From an uncultured Eubacteriales bacterium (lineage in GTDB: Bacteria; Bacillota; Clostridia; Christensenellales; Aristaeellaceae): a stretch of DNA of 17,523 nucleotides. The notes under the pieces are model-generated. The model was given only the letters and a program-made list of their open reading frames with translations. It was not told where the DNA came from and made no database searches. Both the position numbers and the translations under genes were made by a program. Of the stretch, positions 15,722-17,523 are shown piece by piece. The stretch lies in assembly GCA_900553265.1 (NCBI GenBank), contig USDD01000060.1, forward strand, positions 1 to 17,523, read 5' to 3'. Positions within the stretch are counted from its first letter, which is position 1; each line of letters opens with the position of its first letter.

Positions 15722-15896
15722 GGTGGTTCCTCCCGCAAATCGAAAGATACCTCCAGTATTCACCTGCTTCTGTCACATTATTCCATGATTGTCACGCCCG
15801 CTTCGCGTGCGCGACCCGGCCAAGCCTTTGGCTTGCCTAATCATTACGTTTCCATGATTGTCACGCCCGGCAACTTGCGAAATTCGCCCGCGCGCC
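15722..15896. other. Divergent intergenic region between the glucan synthase and GT2 genes
   Basis: The 261 bases between the two divergent start codons hold a repeat-hairpin-repeat arrangement (listed separately) and the GT2 promoter. The glucan synthase leader is on the minus strand. I searched it for a sigma-A pair and found no convincing one: GTGACA occurs in both repeats and again at 15774-15769, but no TATAAT-like box lies at the right distance. Control of the synthase may involve the repeats or another sigma factor, which is inference. Confidence 0.5.
15781..15869. repeat. 20-bp exact direct repeat flanking a small hairpin
   Basis: TTCCATGATTGTCACGCCCG occurs at 15781-15800 and again at 15850-15869, a period of 69 bases. 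The bases just before each copy are also alike (CACATTA and CATTACG). Between them is a short hairpin, CAAGCC-ttt-GGCTTG (15821-15835). The unit lies in the leader or promoter region of the glucan synthase gene. It could be paired regulator sites, or a copy of a small interspersed element. Two copies with this spacing do not make a CRISPR array. Confidence 0.8.
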
Positions 15897-15925
15897 TTGA
15901 CTTTTTCCGAAAAAGCGCGGATAAT
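15897..15925 (+). promoter_or_regulatory. Sigma-A promoter of the GT2 glycosyltransferase gene
   Basis: TTGACT (15897-15902; five of six consensus bases) is followed by exactly 17 bases and GATAAT (15920-15925; five of six). Transcription should start near 15932, about 50 bases before the ATG at 15983. No other gene lies between, so this promoter serves the glycosyltransferase alone. Confidence 0.8.
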
Positions 15926-15982
15926 AGAAGCAGTTCGAATGGTAATCTGCAAAAGTGCCGGCTTCGGCGAGGAGGTTCCCCC

Positions 15983-16927
15983 ATGAAAAAGCTGATCTCC
16001 GCAGTGGTTCCCTGCTACAACGAGGAGGAATCTCTGCCGCTGTTTTACAGGCGCATCCGCAGCGTGGCCGAGACGCTGCCCGAAGCCGACTTCGAGTTCG
16101 TGTTTGTGGACGACGGTTCCCGGGACGGCACGCTGCGCATTCTGCGCGAGCTGGCGAAGGAGGACGCGCGCGTTCGCTATCTGTCCTTTTCGCGCAATTT
16201 CGGCAAGGAGGCCGGCATGCTCGCGGGACTTGAGCACGCGAAGGGCGATTATGTGGCCGTGCTGGACGCGGATCTGCAGGATCCGCCGGAGTACTTCGTC
16301 GACATGTTCCGCATTCTGGAAACGGGCGAGTACGACTGCGTGAATCTCTACCGCACCGACCGAAAGGGCGAGGGGCGAATTCGCTCGTTCTTCTCAGACG
16401 CGTTCTACAAAATCTACCGGAAAATCACCAAAATCGACGTGCGCAGCGGCGCGCGGGATTTTCGCCTGATGACGCGGCAGGTGGTGGACTGCGTGCTGTC
16501 CATGCCCGAGTACAACCGCTTCACCAAGGGCATCTTCAGCTGGGTCGGCTTCCGCACCAAATGGATCGGCTACGAAAACGTGGCGCGCGCGGCGGGCGAG
16601 ACGAAGTTCTCCTTCCGCTCGCTGCTGAAATATTCCATCAACGGCATTACGTCCTTCTCCACCGCGCCGCTGCTGCTGGCCTCGGGGCTCGGCGTGCTCT
16701 GCTGCGCCGTATCCATCCTGCTGGCACTGTTCTATCTGCTCAAGACCCTCTTCTTCGGCGATCCCGTGGCGGGCTTCCCCACGCTGGTCTGTCTGGTGCT
16801 GTTCATCGGCGGCATCCAGCTTCTGTGCATCGGCATTCTGGGCAGCTATGTCGCCAAGACCTACATGGAAACCAAGCGCCGTCCCCAGTACTTCATCCGC
16901 GAAAGCAACGAGGATGGAGAAAAATAA
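15983..16927 (+). CDS. Polyisoprenyl-phosphate glycosyltransferase, GT2 family (GtrB/DPM1-like)
   Basis: This 314-residue membrane enzyme should transfer a sugar from a nucleotide donor to undecaprenyl phosphate on the cytoplasmic face, making a lipid-linked sugar for envelope glycan modification. The GT-A domain (1-225) starts SAVVPCYNEEESLP (6-19) and has FVDDGSRDGT (41-50), FSRNFGKEAGMLAGL (69-83) and the metal-binding DADLQDPPE (95-103). Two C-terminal membrane segments follow (about 229-253 and 265-290), then a short basic tail (ETKRRPQYFIRE). This matches the GtrB/YkcC/YfdH type in length and layout. GAGGAGG lies seven bases before the ATG. It has its own promoter and terminator and is therefore monocistronic, divergent from the glucan synthase. 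The sugar donor cannot be told from sequence, and no GtrA-like flippase or GtrC-like partner is in the window. Confidence 0.92.
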   Translation: MKKLISAVVPCYNEEESLPLFYRRIRSVAETLPEADFEFVFVDDGSRDGTLRILRELAKEDARVRYLSFSRNFGKEAGMLAGLEHAKGDYVAVLDADLQDPPEYFVDMFRILETGEYDCVNLYRTDRKGEGRIRSFFSDAFYKIYRKITKIDVRSGARDFRLMTRQVVDCVLSMPEYNRFTKGIFSWVGFRTKWIGYENVARAAGETKFSFRSLLKYSINGITSFSTAPLLLASGLGVLCCAVSILLALFYLLKTLFFGDPVAGFPTLVCLVLFIGGIQLLCIGILGSYVAKTYMETKRRPQYFIRESNEDGEK

Positions 16928-16934
16928 GCGGTAG

Positions 16935-16982
16935 CAGGCGCGCCCCCGCTCCGGCCCGGGACGCGCCTGTCGTCTTTGTTTG
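16935..16982 (+). terminator. Rho-independent terminator after the GT2 gene
   Basis: CAGGCGCG (16935-16942) pairs with CGCGCCTG (16962-16969), with further CCC/GGG pairing possible inside the loop. It is followed by TCGTCTTTGTTTG. The hairpin begins eight bases after the stop codon. The U-tract is interrupted but adequate. Confidence 0.75.
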
Positions 16983-17418
16983 ATGCACTTTTATCTCTTT
17001 CGGATTCTATGTTATATGGTGACAGAAAGCGCAGAGCAGCGCCTGCTGAGGTGGTGAATATCCAGGAATTCGCCAAATGTCTCCACCATCATTTGTTTTG
17101 TTATACATGAAAACGCGCTCGCATTCCTTGAAGCACGAGTTTTCTCTACCATCAGATGTTTAAAGTACAAATCTCATCCAGATTCCAGCCACCCGATCCA
17201 TTCCGATAAATGCAAAACAGCAAAGCGATTCCGCAAAACCTCTCAGTCGATTTTCCAGAGCGCGCGGGCTGTACGCCCGTTCACCGATACAGCCATGCGT
17301 ATTTCTATTCATTTTCTATACTGTTTTATCATTTCATATACAGCAACCATTCCACCTCTTTCCAACGGCAATTCCAGCCACCATTCGGGTAGATTCGAGG
17401 AACAGCCTTAAATAGTGT
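16983..17418. other. AT-richer non-coding region with short repeats and a hairpin
   Basis: About 435 bases have no gene I can support and a visibly lower GC content than the rest of the window. Small open frames exist on both strands (17012-17152 minus, 17210-17392 plus), but neither has a ribosome binding site or a recognisable protein. A hairpin GGCTGTA/TACAGCC spans 17267-17294 with a 14-base loop. ATTCCAGCCACC occurs twice, at 17182-17193 and 17371-17382. The region might be an interspersed intergenic element or a degraded gene. Confidence 0.5.
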
Positions 17419-17523
17419 CTACCTGAGATCAAGCCAAAACAGCCAGCCAAATAGCGATACACCTGATATGAACAGCAGAAAGGAACGATGACGTGTTTTT
17501 CGCATAGCGCGTAGCGATGCCTC
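17419..17523 (-). CDS. Possible C-terminal end of a gene running off the right edge, or a short hydrophobic peptide
   Basis: On the minus strand a frame is open from the window edge to a TAG at 17421-17419. It reads EASLRA, then MRKTRHRS, then the hydrophobic SFLLFISGVSLFGWLFWLDLR. The composition, basic residues followed by one membrane-like segment, is that of a small membrane peptide or a C-terminal anchor. An ATG at 17505 would give 28 residues but lacks a ribosome site, so a gene continuing beyond the edge is equally possible. Chance is also possible at this length. Confidence 0.25.
   Translation of the reverse strand, partial: EASLRAMRKTRHRSFLLFISGVSLFGWLFWLDLR

Noticed and set aside
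15722..15763. Upstream GTG start giving the glucan synthase 14 more residues
   Set aside because: No ribosome binding site precedes the GTG, while the ATG at 15721 has GGGAGGA at proper spacing.
15781..15869. CRISPR-like pair of direct repeats
   Set aside because: There are only two copies, the spacer is 49 bases and itself contains a hairpin, and no cas gene is nearby.
13673..15982. Long upstream extension in frame with the GT2 glycosyltransferase
   Set aside because: The family fold begins exactly at MKKLISAVVPCYNEEE, with GAGGAGG seven bases before its ATG and a promoter at 15897-15925. The extension is antisense to the glucan synthase.
17030..17095. Possible T-box or other riboswitch, suggested by GGTGG and CCACC elements
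   Set aside because: The T-box sequence and the specifier or antiterminator stems are absent, the pairing is only five bases, and no downstream gene is visible.
17012..17152. A 46-residue minus-strand open frame
   Set aside because: No ribosome binding site, no recognisable motif, and the region around it looks non-coding on both strands.
17210..17392. A 60-residue plus-strand open frame
   Set aside because: No ribosome binding site precedes its ATG, the composition is not protein-like, and it contains a hairpin and one of the short repeats.

Overview
The window looks like chromosome from a GC-rich, spore-forming member of the Clostridia (Firmicutes). The pointers are a SPOCS/DUF3794 plus LysM protein of the kind found in endospore formers, strong AGGAGG-type ribosome binding sites, sigma-A promoters close to consensus, and U-tailed hairpin terminators. 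The very biased coding sequence leaves long open frames antisense to most genes; I treat those as shadows. No tRNA, rRNA, CRISPR array or transposase was seen.

Layout. Bases 1-320 hold no gene, only hairpins and inverted repeats. A minus-strand block follows in transcription order lacI-type regulator (5525-4518), GH78 alpha-L-rhamnosidase (4494-1930), a terminator, then the SPOCS/LysM spore-coat-type gene (1829-321). The regulator has a consensus sigma-A promoter (TTGACA-17-TATAAT) with a LacI-type near-palindrome at the predicted start site, so regulator and rhamnosidase are probably one self-regulated transcript. Divergent from it, on the plus strand, are an M29-family aminopeptidase (5709-6824) and, 13 bases later, a NYN nuclease-like protein with two LOTUS/OST-HTH domains (6838-7812, TTG start), closed by a terminator.

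Converging on that terminator is the dominant gene, a 2569-residue cyclic beta-1,2-glucan synthase (15721-8012, minus strand) with GT84, glycoamylase-like (GH189-type) and GH94 modules. Just beyond its stop codon lies a degenerate, frameshifted second copy of its own 3' end. Across a 261-base divergent intergenic region, which carries a 20-base exact direct repeat flanking a small hairpin, is a polyisoprenyl-phosphate GT2 glycosyltransferase (15983-16927) with its own promoter and terminator. The last ~540 bases are AT-richer and contain no gene I can support, apart from a doubtful short hydrophobic frame at the right edge.

How the genes fit together: the rhamnosidase unit is for use of rhamnosylated glycans or glycosides, with hydrolysis in the cytoplasm. 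The glucan synthase and the GT2 enzyme both make or decorate envelope glycans and could be functionally linked, but their divergent arrangement is the only evidence. I found no clear multi-gene novel defence or mobile system. The least ordinary items are the NYN-LOTUS protein coupled to a peptidase gene, the duplicated tail of the glucan synthase gene, and the repeat-bearing intergenic regions.
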